NCBI RefSeq assembly: GCF_047948215.1
Contig: NC_134464.1
Coordinates: forward strand, 32,487,020-32,551,019
DNA length: 64,000 nt
Origin: Lycorma delicatula
Taxonomy: Eukaryota; Arthropoda; Insecta; Hemiptera; Fulgoridae
Direction: 5' to 3'
In this document: positions 46,208 to 58,219 of the stretch, in pieces
How positions within the stretch are numbered: the stretch's first letter is position 1
Layout of the letters: every line of letters begins with the position of its first letter
The notes under the pieces: model-generated
Told to the model about the DNA's origin: nothing
The model's input: only the letters and a program-made list of their open reading frames with translations
The model's database searches: none
Position numbers and translations under genes: made by a program

Positions 46208-46400
46208 CATGTCTGATTACATCGTGACTCCCTAAGGAAAAGACACTTACCAGGGAATGACCATTCCGGTCGTCACACCACTCCTCTCCGTTCCTAGCCC
46301 TGATGGGCTTAACCGGAGGACGACTTATTGATTCTCAAACATTGATTTCATATCACAGTCATCAGGCAGGCCTCATTCCGGATGCCACCGACACTTCCAT
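46208..46400 (-). repeat. R1-like LINE 3' end fragment (c)
   Basis: About 190 bp matching fragments (a) and (b) in reverse: GTGACTCCCTAAGGAAAAGACAC, CCTCTCCGTTCCTAGCCC, GGGCTTAACCGG and GGATGCCACCGA. It stops inside the stem-loop region. Confidence 0.65.
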
Positions 46401-46512
46401 CAATAATTGTATAGGTTAATAATTAATTATTAATGAGTTTTATGTTGGCAGGAGTGACAGCAGTTCATGAATATTAGTTTCCTCTCTTTCCGAGTGTATG
46501 TATCGTTCCTAG

Positions 46513-47560
46513 ATGGCTGATAAAAGAAGAATGACTGTTGAACAGTAAAAAAGACTGTTGTTTTTTTAATGAAACGTAAAGTGTGTTGTTAACACAAAGA
46601 CGGTTTCGCGCACATTTTCAAACTCGGCGGTCGCCCTCATTTAAAATACGTAGACTTTATACGTAGACATTATTAAAATTTAATAGTAACGGTTCAGTAT
46701 TTGAGAGTAAGCGCAAACGGCCTGCCGATATTAGTTCTCCATAGAATGTCGAAGCCGTCACAGCAGCGTTGCTGAGGAGCCCAGGAAAATCAACAAGAAA
46801 AGCAGCAGCACGACTTGGGATTTCTAGACGATCTGTGTAGCGAATTTTAAACACCGATTTGTATTTGTATCAGTACAAAATAACGGTGTTGCCTAATTTA
46901 ACAGTTGAAAACATACATCAAAGATCGGCATTCGCTGAACGGGTTGTAAACCGTGACGTATAGTGAACAACGTTTGGTTTTCAGATGAGGAACATTTTCA
47001 CCTAGATGGGGTCGTTAATAAATAAAATGTACATTTATGGGCTTCCAAAATCCACAATGCTTCATGAAAAGGTGCATCACGTTCCAAGAATTACGGTGTA
47101 AGCCGCTGTCTCAAGTCATGGTGTAATTCTTTTTTTGATAGTGAACAGTGAAGGTTATCTAAAAATGCTGGGTAATAATTTTGTTCCTCAGCTTCTTGCA
47201 AAAGGGTTTCAATTAGAAAACGAGTGGTTCATGCAGTATTGAGGCAGACCGCACACAATAAATATCGTTTTAGACTTTCTACATGAAACTTTTAACGATC
47301 GATTTAAAACCGATTTCCTAATCGTTTTAAGTGGGGACAGAACTGACCCTAGAACAGTCCCGATTCGAATCCGTGTGATTATTTTCCTTGGGAATTTCTA
47401 AAGGAAAGGATTTTCCCTAAACATCGTCGTACAGTAATGGAACTGGGAGTGATGATCATTGAGGCGTGTAACCTGATAACCGAGTGTATGTCTCATCGAG
47501 TTACTAACAACATAGGATAACATGTTGAAAAAATTGCTAGATGTAACGATGAACATATGA
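46513..47560 (+). pseudogene. Mariner-related transposase relic
   Basis: Opens MADKRRMTVEQ at ATG 46513. It retains RFRAHFQT-like and PGKSTRKAAARLGISRRSV (HTH, about 46770-46830), and WFSDEEHFHLDGVVNK..VHLWASK (first Asp, 46980). Next are SSHGVI, GRPHT-like after a deletion, NSPDSNPCDYFPWEFLKERIFPK (third Asp, about 47350) and a C-terminus ending RCNDEHM. The second Asp block (QDGARPHT in relatives) is damaged. Stops are frequent. The sequence after it (to about 47690) ends TTCCAACCTGTACA, which may be the right inverted end; no matching left end was found. Confidence 0.8.
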
Positions 47561-47699
47561 TAAGTAGAACATAATCTCCAGGTTTGTAGTAAACACGTTG
47601 TATTTTACATTTCTGTATTGTGATTCAAATAAATAATTTTTAACAAAACCAAATATTGTATCATTTCGTGTTCCAACCTGTACATTATTACAACCAAGC

Positions 47700-48550
47700 G
47701 TAAGCTAAGGCTGTTTGAAATTTATTATTATTGCTTTCCTTGATTTTCCATTTAATATTTTTGAATATTTGCGGCAAAATTCTCTAAATATCTGAAAAGA
47801 CTTCATATTATTACTACTATGATTTAATAATCATTAATGATAATTAATAAAACTGAAAAAAAAATCTATAAATCCTCAACGTAATCATAATATTTTTATT
47901 TAAAAAATCTTTCCGTTGATTTTAATTGGTAAAAACCTATTACCGGATTACAATAGATAATTTAATTTAAATAAAATTAACTTGTGAATTTATGAAGAAA
48001 ATTAAAAATATATTTTAAGAAGATTAAGATAAGAAAATTTGCTCGTTAAAAAAAAATTAGTTGATATTAATAAAAAAGCAATCGAGGTAGATCCTATTGC
48101 TATGAACGAAAAAACAACTTTTCATGCGAAAAACGTTATACTGACATATACAAATTTCTACAAAAAATTAACTTGTCAGTAATTTTTTTTCATATATTCT
48201 ATTCATATATCAACTCTCATATATTCTATTTTCAGATGTTATAAATTCAACCATTAAATCATACGGTTTACTTTTAATAAAAATAATTTATTTATTCATG
48301 AATTGTTATACGCAGCTGTTTGTTTTAAATTTAAATCATCTTGCTTTATTTCCAATATTATTATTTTTTTTAACAAGATCTCAAAACTACAGATTTAAGG
48401 AATTAAAAATTTACATTGAAACTATAATCAACGAGTTTTACCTTCGGTAATCTGAGGGAAAAAATTTATTAAACATTTTTGGCCGAGCATTTATTATATC
48501 TTTACATCACGGATTTAAATTTCCAGAATTCTACTTACTGAGACGTTCCA
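47700..48550. other. AT-rich stretch, nothing recognised
   Basis: No gene or family repeat seen. Confidence 0.4.
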
Positions 48551-48554
48551 GGTG

Positions 48555-50070
48555 TTACAGTACCATCAATATTAATGAATGCACACAATTGTCTAACGAA
48601 GATCTTAAGTCCTTTTTCTGTTCTTCTTTCGATCAAACCTTTTTAAATCTCGTTGCATTTCCTTTCCTCTTTTCATCTTCTTTCTGTTGTTTCCAGTAGT
48701 ACTTATCATTCTTTTCGAGAGTGCTTGTTTTTGCTCTTTGTATTATTCTTTGGTTTTTCCTTCTCATTTTAAAATCCTCAATTGTTTTTCGAAACGATTT
48801 ATCAGTTATTATTATTTTCCAATCTTTATTAGGTTTTTCTAGGTCTTGTTTTAGTTCCCTGTGCCACCCTATTTTTGTTTTTCTATCTTTGTAAAAGTTA
48901 AATAATTGTTTTGTAAGTCTAATATCACTCGTTCTATAAATCAGTCAAAAAACCTCATTCTTCTTTTACGCATTTCCGTTTTTAAATTTTAGATAGATTT
49001 CATAAGAAAGCGAGTACCATGATTCGACTTCCGGAAAATTTCGACATATCTTCGCGTTTCACATCTCCCAGACCCCAAAACCACCGAGAATTCAAAAGTT
49101 TATATATACATTTCACTTTCTTGTGGACACGATAACTGTCGTAATTTTGCGCCAATCACTTTCAAATTGATAAATAAAATATAACGACCCAAAATCTAGA
49201 TCGAGTTCGTTAATGGGAAAAATCGGACCATGGGGATGGAAATGGGGGAGGTTTTCGAAAAAAAGTAATTTTATTGCTGTAATTTTCTTATTAAGTAAAA
49301 TATAGAATTCGTTTAAAGTTCCTACTATTCTTTGGATAAGGGCATAAAACTGTCCTAAGAAAAGTTTTTTGATCTCGCCAACCACTGCCCCACGGGATGG
49401 AAAAAAAAATGGGGTTTCGAAAACAAAAAAAACATACCTCCCTTAATAGGCACAGTATCGATTCGGTTTAAAATGGTCATAGTCCTCTAAACATTACCTA
49501 AAACTTTTGTGTGAAACAATTTTTGATATGACCAACCCTTACGGCAAGGGACGACCAAGATGTTGCTGATATTGTAAGACCAAAATGTTTGCTGTTATGG
49601 AGTTTGCCGTATGCTAAACATGTGAAACTTTGTTTCTTCCTTAATATTCTTCGTTTAAAATATATCTTACATCAAAATTTCCTAAACACTTACAGGCTTC
49701 TTGGCAAATAATTGTTTTGTAATGTCATAGTTCGTAGCTTAAGAATTTCTTATTAACATCCGTTGTCAGTCTATAAGTTATTTACATTTTACGAATCTTA
49801 CTTTTAATTCCTTCTTTTTCGAGTAATTTTATTATTATTATCTCCTAGAGATTCTTAAATCTGCCTACTCTGTATATTTTTTGCTTCTTTTCAAAGATTA
49901 TTTATTCTACGTAGTTCTTATCATCGGTTATAAATTCTGTTTTTCAGAGGACATTTCTAAACTTGATTTTATTTTTGTTTTCTGCCAACAGATGTACTTT
50001 ATATTTGTTTCTTCTATATCTGTAGTAGGATAACTACGTCACCCGCAAAGGCTAAATGATTAGATCTCTT
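48555..50070 (-). pseudogene. RTE-like LINE relic, split by a family B repeat
   Basis: Minus strand. The upstream part (50070 to about 49645) begins HLAFAGDVVILL, a mutated YxDD box (expected ADD), followed by decayed palm/thumb sequence including NNYLP and KIYFK. The downstream part (48990 to 48555) contains KRRMRFF, WH(R)ELKQDLEKPNKDWK, TDKSFRKTIEDFKMRRK and RRRTEKGLKIF, the usual basic C-terminal region. Between them lies a family B repeat (48992-49640) unrelated to the LINE. Relative spacing fits one LINE copy interrupted once. Stops throughout. Confidence 0.65.
48992..49640 (+). repeat. Family B repeat, copy 2, 3'-truncated
   Basis: Starts TAGATTTCATAAGAAAGC; contains TTCGACTTCCGGAAAATTTC, TCGCGTTTCACATCTCCCAG and CCTCCCTTAATAGGCACAG, but lacks the GGTGAAATCTACC end. 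Inserted in the LINE relic. Confidence 0.8.
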
Positions 50071-50747
50071 TATTTATTGATTTTTAAAAATAAATGAAAA
50101 CTGATCGTTAGAAATTTAATTTGTATTATCAATCTGATTTATAACAGGTAATTTATACTTAGACTGAGTTAATCGGATAAAAATTTAGATGAAATACTTT
50201 CACAACCAAGTTAGTAATAAAAATTAGATTAAACAAACGTCATTTCATCAAAGGATTACAAAGTAAAAAATATTACGCTGGTAAAAAATATAGGTCATAA
50301 CATTTAAATATTAATGTTATAAACAAAGACAGAGAGAGATATATATTATATTTGACTCATTCCCACGAATCTGCAACAATATTTAGAGAGAATAATCTAT
50401 TCTGTTAGAAATACGTAAAATCATAATGGCGGCAGGTGATTATTTATGTAAACCAGACATTAATAAAAGCAATTAGTTGTATTTTTTATACGTTTTTTAA
50501 CGACTGATTTTAAGTAAAACCGGCTGCTACAGCACAGAAAAAGTATTGCTAATGGTAAACTCATCCCCCTTTAATGTTTATATCTCCCAAAATTAAAAAT
50601 AAAAGTCGTAAAATAAATTATCATAAATTAAGTTATAATAATTTATAACACTTTAATCTATATGAGATTAAAATAAATTATTTTTTTAACAATAGATTTC
50701 TATAGAATAAAAATTCGGTATTAAATCTTTTGTGACTAAATAAACCT

Positions 50748-50805
50748 TTCTTTTTCCTGTTTATCCTCCGGTAACTACCGTTCAGATAATACTTCAAAGG
50801 ATGAC
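50748..50805 (-). repeat. SINE family 1 tail fragment
   Basis: TTTTTCCTGTTTATCCTCCGG..ACCGTTCAGATAATACTTC matches only the last 55 bp of the family-1 SINE, consistent with extreme 5' truncation. Confidence 0.7.
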
Positions 50806-50809
50806 TAAA

Positions 50810-51168
50810 TAAACCTGTCACAATATAATAATACATATTGAGGATAATACATTAATATAATACATATTGAGGATAAATGAGGTGTAAATTTTACATGACT
50901 CAAATTTTATTATCAATTATATTAAGAAAGATCTTACTTGTTACTTTTTGACTCGATGACTCAATCAGTGCCTGCCGTCTGACAGAGGCGTTCATCTTAT
51001 ACAAAGAAGATGAACATTTAGCTAAAATATTGGATTTAAATAAACAAATATTCATTACGTTAATACAAATGTATATTTTCTAAACGAGCTTGTTTCTTCT
51101 ATTTTTAATTTTTTATATTTTTATATTATATTTTTAATATTGTGCGCGTGCGTGTATATAAATAAATA

Positions 51169-51180
<12 letters not shown>
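50810..51180. other. AT-rich stretch with a short direct repeat
   Basis: ATAATACATATTGAGGATAA is present twice, starting at about 50828 and 50857. Nothing else recognised. Confidence 0.45.
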
Positions 51181-51209
<29 letters not shown>

Positions 51210-51216
<7 letters not shown>

Positions 51217-52543
51217 TCCCATATAAAACGCAACCCATCAATCACACATCCATGAAATTTCAAAAGGTCAAGCTTACTCACCCCTACTCGTTACTGAAAT
51301 GGATCGTCCAACATCTGAACATCGCGGCGACGCAGTAGAACACTACCGATAGTAACAAAAATGCAATCATAACGTTCAGCGTATTGCTAGAGACAAGATG
51401 GTGTTTTCGCTAGATGGACGTGTTTTCATTGTCGAGTCGTACTTCAGTACGAAATCAGTGGTTGCAGTGCAGGATTTGTTTTGCCATAAGTACCCAGATA
51501 AACCAGCTCCTAACAAAACATGAGTATTAAGGTTAGTTGCAAAATTTAGAGAGACCGGTTCTGTTAATAACAAGGAACACAAAAGATCTGCGTCAGTGTT
51601 GAATACAGATACAGTCGTTGAAATCAAAGGCCGATTACTCGCCTCGCCAAATAAATCGATCAGACGTTTGTCTGCTGAAATTAATTTGTCTAAATCAACT
51701 GTTCATCGGGCGACCAAACAATTACAATTATGACCTTATCGCATTCAAACGGTTAATCGACTTCATGAGCCCGACAAAGAAAAACTGCTACAATATTGTC
51801 AACGGTTCCGTCGATTTCTGCGTGAGGGAATTAATGTTATGGATTCGTTATTTTTCACAGATGAAGCACGGTTTCATTCGGATGGCTACGTAAACAGCCA
51901 AAACAGTAGAATTTGAAGCGCTGAAAATCCCCACGTTTATCACGAAAAACAATTACACCCGCAGAAGTCGGGCGTGTGGTGCGCGATATCGCGGAAGAAA
52001 ATAATCGGTCCTATTTTTTCGAGTACACCATTAATGCAGAACGATATCAGGATATTTTATTTCAGTTCATCGCACTCTTGAAGAGAAAGACAGAGACACT
52101 GCTGGCTACAATATGACGGTGCGATATCGCACTACGCAGGTTCAACTTCCGATTTCGTCGAGGAATTCTTTGGTAATCGTGTTATCGGTCGAGGCTTGTG
52201 GCCACCAAGATCTCAAGATTTGACTGCGGCGGATGTTTTTCTACGGGGTTACCTCAAAGAAAAAGCCTACAGCAACAAACCACTAACACTTGAACGATTG
52301 AAAGTCAATATTGAACAAGCTGTATTAAATATCCAGCCACAAACTTTGACAAAAATTGCAAGAAACGCTGTAAAAAGAATTGAAGCTTGTATTCAAGAAG
52401 ATGGCGGCCACTTCCAACATTTACTCTAAATGTAAGGTAATGGATGGTAATAATAAAAATTACATTTACATTTACACTTGCCTTTTTATTATTTCAATAC
52501 CTACCAATATAAGGTTGGGTTGCGTTTTATATGGGAAACCTTG
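51210..52543 (+). mobile_element. Mariner-related transposon with TA duplication, dead
   Basis: The left end CAGAATGTCCCATATAAAAC and the reverse of the right end CAAGGTTTCCCATATAAAAC continue to CGCAACCCA on both sides, about 28 bp in all. TA flanks both ends (51208-51209, 52544-52545); the left flank is a (TA)n tract. Size is 1334 bp. Confidence 0.9.
51398..52429 (+). pseudogene. Mariner-related transposase, lightly decayed
   Basis: From ATG 51398: MVFSLDGRVFIVESYFSTKSV (HTH1), a stop at about 51521, RLVAKFRETGSVNNKE, then SPNKSIRRLSAEINLSKSTVHR (HTH2). Next is LFFTDEARFHSDGYVNSQN (first Asp, about 51860), followed by ENPHVYHEK, GVWCAISRKKIIGPIF, and QYDGAISHYAG (second Asp, about 52115; QDGAPAHYA in relatives). 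LWPPRSQDLTAADVFLRGYLKEK comes next (third Asp, about 52235), and the C-terminus ends GGHFQHLL at TAA 52427. About 38 residues separate the last two Asp. Two in-frame stops and a few frameshifts inactivate it; otherwise full length (about 340 codons). Confidence 0.9.
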
Positions 52544-52585
52544 TATATATATTTATTTATTTACAAGAAAATATATATATATATG

Positions 52586-52588
<3 letters not shown>

Positions 52589-52628
<40 letters not shown>
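52589..52628. repeat. (GT)n microsatellite
   Basis: 20 GT units directly after a short TA run. Confidence 0.95.
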
Positions 52629-52630
<2 letters not shown>

Positions 52631-52644
52631 CACGAAGTTCTCCA

Positions 52645-52960
52645 GGGACTTTCAGAACCTGTTCTACTCGTGAAAATAATGGAAAAAAGTTCATATAAAC
52701 ATATGTCCTAAATTGCTTCGATTGCGAGTTACGGTCCATTTTCAAGATTGGATCAAGATTGGATCTTTTCCATTTCACTGGGATTCCAGCTACCCCGGTG
52801 AAATGAGGTCTTACTGAAACTTTTTGAACGTTAATTAAAATTCACAATTAGTGTTTTTTTATTGTTTTTTTGCCTGAAAAATCGATTAAAGTAGGTTAAA
52901 GAACCGTATCTGCAGTAGTTTTTGAGAAATCTGGAGCGAAAACCAATAAATTGGAGTAAA
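52645..52960 (+). repeat. Family C repeat, copy 3, left part
   Basis: GTTCTACTCGTGAAAATAATGG, AAAGTTCATATAAACATATGTCC, TTGCGAGTTACGG and AGTTTTTGAGAAATCTGGAG follow the family C order. Interrupted by a SINE; continues from 53263. Confidence 0.7.
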
Positions 52961-53262
52961 TCTTTCTTCTTTCTTTTTCCTGTTTATCCTCCGGTAATTA
53001 CCGATCAGATAATACTTCAGAGGATGAATGAGGATGATATGTATGAGTGTGAATGAAGTGTACTCTTGTACAATCTCAGTTGGATCATTCCTGAGATGTG
53101 TGGTTAATTGAAACCCAACCACCAAAGAACACCGGTATCCACGACCTAGTATTCAAATCCGTGTAAAAATGACTGATTTTACTAGGACTAGAACGCTGGA
53201 ACTCTCGACTTCCAAATCAGCTGATTTGGGAAGACGCATTCACCACTAGACCAACCCGGTGG
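52961..53262 (-). repeat. tRNA-derived SINE, family 1, full copy with target duplication
   Basis: Complete family-1 unit on the minus strand (GGGTTGGTCTAGTGGTGAATG as A-box region). The direct repeat TTGGAGTAAA occurs at 52951-52960 and 53263-53272. It lies within family C sequence, which reads through once the SINE and one repeat are removed. Confidence 0.9.
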
Positions 53263-53450
53263 TTGGAGTAAAAACAACCTTTTTTTTTTTTTAATTGACG
53301 TACAATATACTTTGGTTAATAAACACATTTGGGTAATAAACACATAAAACTTTTAAACAAAACCTGTAGAGAATTTAATTCTTTAAAAACCTTTTATAAA
53401 AGTTTGTATGAAAAAAGTTTCGGTAGACTTCGAAAGCAACTTAAAACCTA
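53263..53450 (+). repeat. Family C repeat, copy 3, right part
   Basis: TTGGTTAATAAACACA..AACTTTTAAACAAAACC matches the later part of the copy at 59207 (AATGAGTAATAAACACATAAAAGTTTTAAGCAAAAG). Confidence 0.6.
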
Positions 53451-53534
53451 AACCTACAGAATAAACACAAATGCGACATAAAACATTTTATAAACGAAAT
53501 AAAAAGGTTTATTTCAAATTAAATCTCGAATTTT

Positions 53535-54530
53535 TCAATGTTCATCCAGCCCGGTGTATCGATATTGTAGGGATTTGGTTCAAAAACTCTATCCTTCAAC
53601 TGACTTCAAAGGAAAAAATTGCGATTAATTTGAGGAATGATTTGCTGGTCATCGCCCTCTGATGATCGATCTTAAGTACAAGCCGCATGAACCCGTACTA
53701 TTGCATCGTTTGATGTGTAACGTTGTTCCGTTTTGTTGAAAAAAAAAACCCTTTTCCATGATCTGTAAACTGAGCGTAGCATTCGAAAATTGTACGGTAC
53801 ACTTCTGTATTGACAATCAGGTCAATAAATATTGAACTCGCTATACTCGTATTATTACCAAAAGCAAACACCATACACCGATTTTCTCATCGTGAAGAGA
53901 ACGCTCAAACTTCTGGTGAGGAATTTTAATAATCTGATACCCTAATCTTGTGAAAACTAATAAGCTCAGTTAAACGAAACCAATTTCTTCACAGATGACG
54001 TACATGACAGATCTACATTCAATCGACAAAGTACAACAGAAGCCAGTGGAAATAATTAAGACGTCTAATCACTAAGTCATTAAGGATATAGTTTTAAATT
54101 TCTTGAAACTGAATCTTACGGTAAAATGTGTATTTTACACCACTTTGTTGAGAAAGCTTACGTGTAAATTTTTTTCGGGCCAGGAAAGATTCTTTGAATT
54201 TCAGCAATGGCCTACGGCGTTCTATTTGCTATTACGTTTAGCATTTGAAACCGATCTCGTTGTATGCCACTTTTTAACAGAATTATGTACGCTACTCTTT
54301 GCAGGGATATTGACGTTAGCAAAATTCTCTGAAAATATTTAACGAGTTTTTTGAAAGGATCCAGAACCCAAATAAGATTCCACTGTAGCAATCCTTTCCA
54401 CAACGGAATAAGGTATTTAAAAAAAAAAAAACTATAAAGTACGAAACTATACTGCACTGAAGCATGAATATTTTACAACTGACAACTATGGACGAGATTA
54501 GCAACATCAATAGCGGTGGCAAATAGTAGC
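53535..54530 (-). pseudogene. Mariner-related transposase relic, heavily decayed
   Basis: Recognisable on the minus strand: SGVKYTFYRKIQFQE (HTH region, about 54140), ENRCMVFA in place of the IGVWCA block (about 53890), and FFFQQNGTTLHIKRCNS (second catalytic block, Asp replaced by Asn; about 53745). SIIRGR follows (ISRG-type motif). First and third Asp blocks could not be found. Many stops. Assignment rests mainly on the QQ(D)GTTLH and IIRGR motifs. Confidence 0.6.
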
Positions 54531-54534
54531 AGCT

Positions 54535-54956
54535 TTAAAAGTGACACTCAACTGCAAATAGGCGGCTCGTTTTTAAGTTGCTCACCCACATATATTATAT
54601 ATATATGTATGTGTGTGTGTGTGTGTGTGTGTCACACACATACGGAATGAAAATGTAAGAACTACTCTCAACTATTAATGTTTATTAAATTTTATTTATT
54701 ATTTATGATTATTTAGTGTAGATATTGTAGAATAAAACAGGATTTAGATTTAATTTAAACTTACTATATACTACATTGAATGACACAGAGTATACGAAAG
54801 CCTGAGAAACTTATTGGTTCATAATTTCTTTATAATATAAAAACTGATAGCCTTTTCATATTATAATAAAACCTCAGAATATATTAAAAATCGTGCAAGA
54901 AGGTGTGTATTTAAAAAAATATTACCCCCTTACATGAATAAGTACTGCAATACTAT

Positions 54957-55002
<46 letters not shown>

Positions 55003-56215
55003 AATAGGCTACATGTATGTACAGAATATATATGCATATAAAGCGGCTAAGAGATATGAACAGTAAAGAAGAAAAGGTAGTGAATGCAATTTCCTTTTCA
55101 CAGATGCACTCTTTAGTATACATACTCGTAGAATAAAGGGTATGAAATTTATTGCGTTGGCGTCTCACCAAAAGTAGCAGACAAAGTAGTACGCTATAAT
55201 ACATACGTATACTAGAGCTCTAAGACGATGACAGGGATACCCACATATTACAGTAGAGTACACCCATACTATATTGTGTGGGTTATCAGATGGAGTTACT
55301 TGAGTAGTTTTCATTTTTCATGCGGTCTACTCTTACTGTTATTGCTTACATCTCACTTCTTTTTAAAGTAATTATAAACATATTCAGACAATATTTTTAA
55401 TGTAATTTAAATTTACGATACTAGTTTCTTTAAAAGTTTACCAATAAGACTTAATTAAAAAAAAAAAAACAAAAACCTAAAAGAAAAGACCAATAAAGGT
55501 AAAAATAAATTCTATTATATTTAATGATTATTTAACAAAAATATTTTTTTAATTATTAAAAATAACCGCTTTCTTGACTCTAGAAACATCGTCAGTTTAT
55601 AGATTACACTTTTAGGTGCAATGCTTCGTTAATCTGAAATAGGCACAACAAAAAGAAAATGTTCGCAGGATGGGAATTTTGTAAATCATGAAATAAACTT
55701 TTTTAAACTTTCATCTACGTTATAAAAAATAAATTCGAAGTTTTATTTACGTAATTTCAATTCGTTTAATTACAGTTTTATCGACAAGAAAAATAATTTT
55801 CATAATAAATTCGAATTGTAATAAAACAAATTAAAAAATAATTTATAATTTAGATATCTAATCGTTCGATTTTAAACACCGACTCGAACATTAGCATAAT
55901 CCAACCCTACTAAACGGCATTTGTATGTGTGTCTGTGAGTGCGCCCCCTTAGCTTAGTACCGGAATGTACCGATCTTTTTCTTTTCTAGCGGAAAATCCC
56001 GATTCGTTAGTAAAAGTCTCGTGGTGCTAAGGTGAATACTTGTTATATTATTATATATCGATATACTACAATATGTATATATCGATACATATGTGAAATA
56101 TATATCGAAATTTTAGGAAAATTTACTACTTTTTAACCGGATCCGATTTTCGGACGAAAACCGCAAATATCTCAAAAACGGTCAGCCCTAGCGCTCTGAA
56201 AACTTTTTCAACCCC
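54535..56215. other. AT-rich stretch with microsatellites
   Basis: (GT)n at 54610-54632 and (TA)n at 54961-54992. No gene recognised; the open frame 54953-55204 reads the microsatellite. Confidence 0.5.
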
Positions 56216-56227
56216 CATCCACTGTAC

Positions 56228-56642
56228 GATCAAAATATTTCATTAATTAAAATTTTATTTAGCTGTAACTCTGGAACCAATGAAAATAAGTACCACTTAT
56301 GACACATCGTTGAAAAGCTCTCAATGAGGGCTTATTCCTGCAGTTAAAAAAAAGTCCAAAATCCGAATTTTTTAAGATTTTGAACACTTTTGATCCAGTT
56401 AGACTGCAATCAAAAGGGTAAGTATACAACTAGATGTTACAACAGTCCTAAATGAAAAATTTAAACATCCTACGGCTAATCGTTTTTGAGTTATGCGAGA
56501 TACATATATGCGTACAGACATAACGCCGAAAATAGTCAAAATGGATTCAAGGATGGTGAAAATGGATATTTCCGTTGAAATCTGAAAACCGACATTTTTT
56601 GCGATCACAATAATGCCTTTACTTCGTGCAAGGAAGTAAAAA
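56228..56642 (-). repeat. Family A repeat, copy 6, truncated
   Basis: Has the 5' terminus in reverse (TTTACTTCGTGCAAGGAAGTAAAA at 56620-56642) and the family order back to CATTAATTAAAATTTTATTT, but not the B-box region or the other end. Confidence 0.85.
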
Positions 56643-56644
56643 CG

Positions 56645-58100
56645 GTGGAAATCTACTACTGTTCATAACTGATAGTATAAATGCTCCCTAAAATTAAAAA
56701 GAAAAGGAAGTTGAAAGACAAAAAGAGAGAAGAAACGAAGAGAATGCGATAATTTGAAAAAGTTATGCGTGCATGAGTGTTAATGTCTTATTTTGTTACT
56801 CTTAATTTAATAATTAGGATCTTTGATCGTACCCGGATAGAAACATACTGTAATGTTTCAATTATAGTTCATATTGTTTTCGTTACGTTAGATGTTGCAG
56901 CGAGATATTTTATTACATTATTATTATTAATAATAATAATAATAATAATAATCATTATCATTATTGTTAAATTACCTACGTATAACAATAGCTAGTGGAA
57001 TGTTATTAATACCAGTAAATACATTATTAAATTATAATGATAAATATTATTCTATGACGTTGCCTTACTACCTACCGTGTAAATCCTTTTTAATCAATGA
57101 ACGTAAAAAAATATATAAAAAAACCGTACAAAAAGTAAATAAAAATATAACTGGAACGTGCAACTACTTTTTGGACAAATTTTTATTTTTATTTATCGTT
57201 ATAATTAAATTATTATTCACTTATGAGAAAAATGGCTTTTTTTAAAGCAGTTTTTATTATTTCTTGAAACAAAGAAAAAAAAATTGAAAACTAATAAAGA
57301 TCTAATTTATAATATTCTTATTTATCAAAGCGTTCTTAAAAGCACACCAATTCATAATTTTTTAAATAATTTTTTTCTATTAAAATAAATATGTTTTCCA
57401 TTCTAATAAATATTTCATGGAAATAATTCCATTATTTGAATCCTTATACAAACACGAATTCTTAAATTAATTACCTATTTTAAAAATTAATTAAAATGTT
57501 AAAAACTTAATAGAATTGTGGAGGAAATAAAGACTGTCTTTCGAAAGGCTTAATAGTATTATTCCCTACTAAACTGGTTCGATTTCAATTGATTACCGTA
57601 TAACTGTTATCAAATTATAACTTGGAGTTAAAAATATGATTTTTTTCTAAAATGGGTTGTCAATAGTAATTTAAGGAATTCTAGAATAGATTTTTAAATA
57701 ATTTCTATAACCGCAGCAGAAATTATAAAACGAAACCAACAATACGACAGCTGTAAAAGTTAATATTTTTTTTATAACGGCAACGCTAAATTGAAATTGT
57801 AACAAATTAAAATCGCCTGTTATTCAATTTAAAATACATTCCCTATTTGCTGTAAACAAAATAAAAATAAAGCAACGCTTTATTAAATGGTTCGTAATTT
57901 TGCTTAGTATTTACTCGCTTTAACAGTTCCGGCAAATAAAGGAAATCAATCTGATATCCCAAATTGGAGTGTATTTTTTGTTTGCTATGTACGTAGAGCG
58001 CTATAAAATCCTGTACTGTTATATTCTGCAACTGGATACCAAAACATTCATTTACTTTATTTCCTCTTAATTACAATCCATGCAAAATACATAAATATTT
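56645..58100. other. AT-rich stretch, no recognised gene
   Basis: An (AAT)n/(ATT)n tract lies at about 56918-56952. Short open frames at 56777-57245 and 57843-58031 have no family motif. Confidence 0.45.
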
Positions 58101-58104
58101 GGTT

Positions 58105-58215
58105 ATGTTTTTTTTTTGTCTTCAGTCATTTGACTGGTTTGATGCGGCTCTCCAAGATTCCCTATCTAGTGCTAGTCGTTTCATTTCAGTATACCCTCTA
58201 CATCCTACATCCCTA
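58105..58215 (-). repeat. LINE 3' end (last codons plus A-run)
   Basis: The minus strand reads RGYTEMKRLALDREAWRAASNQSND and then stop, followed by AGACAAAAAAAAA. This EAWRAASNQSND ending followed directly by an A-run is a LINE 3' terminus I recall as very common in insect genomes. Only about 110 bp is present. Confidence 0.7.
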
Positions 58216-58219
58216 ACAA

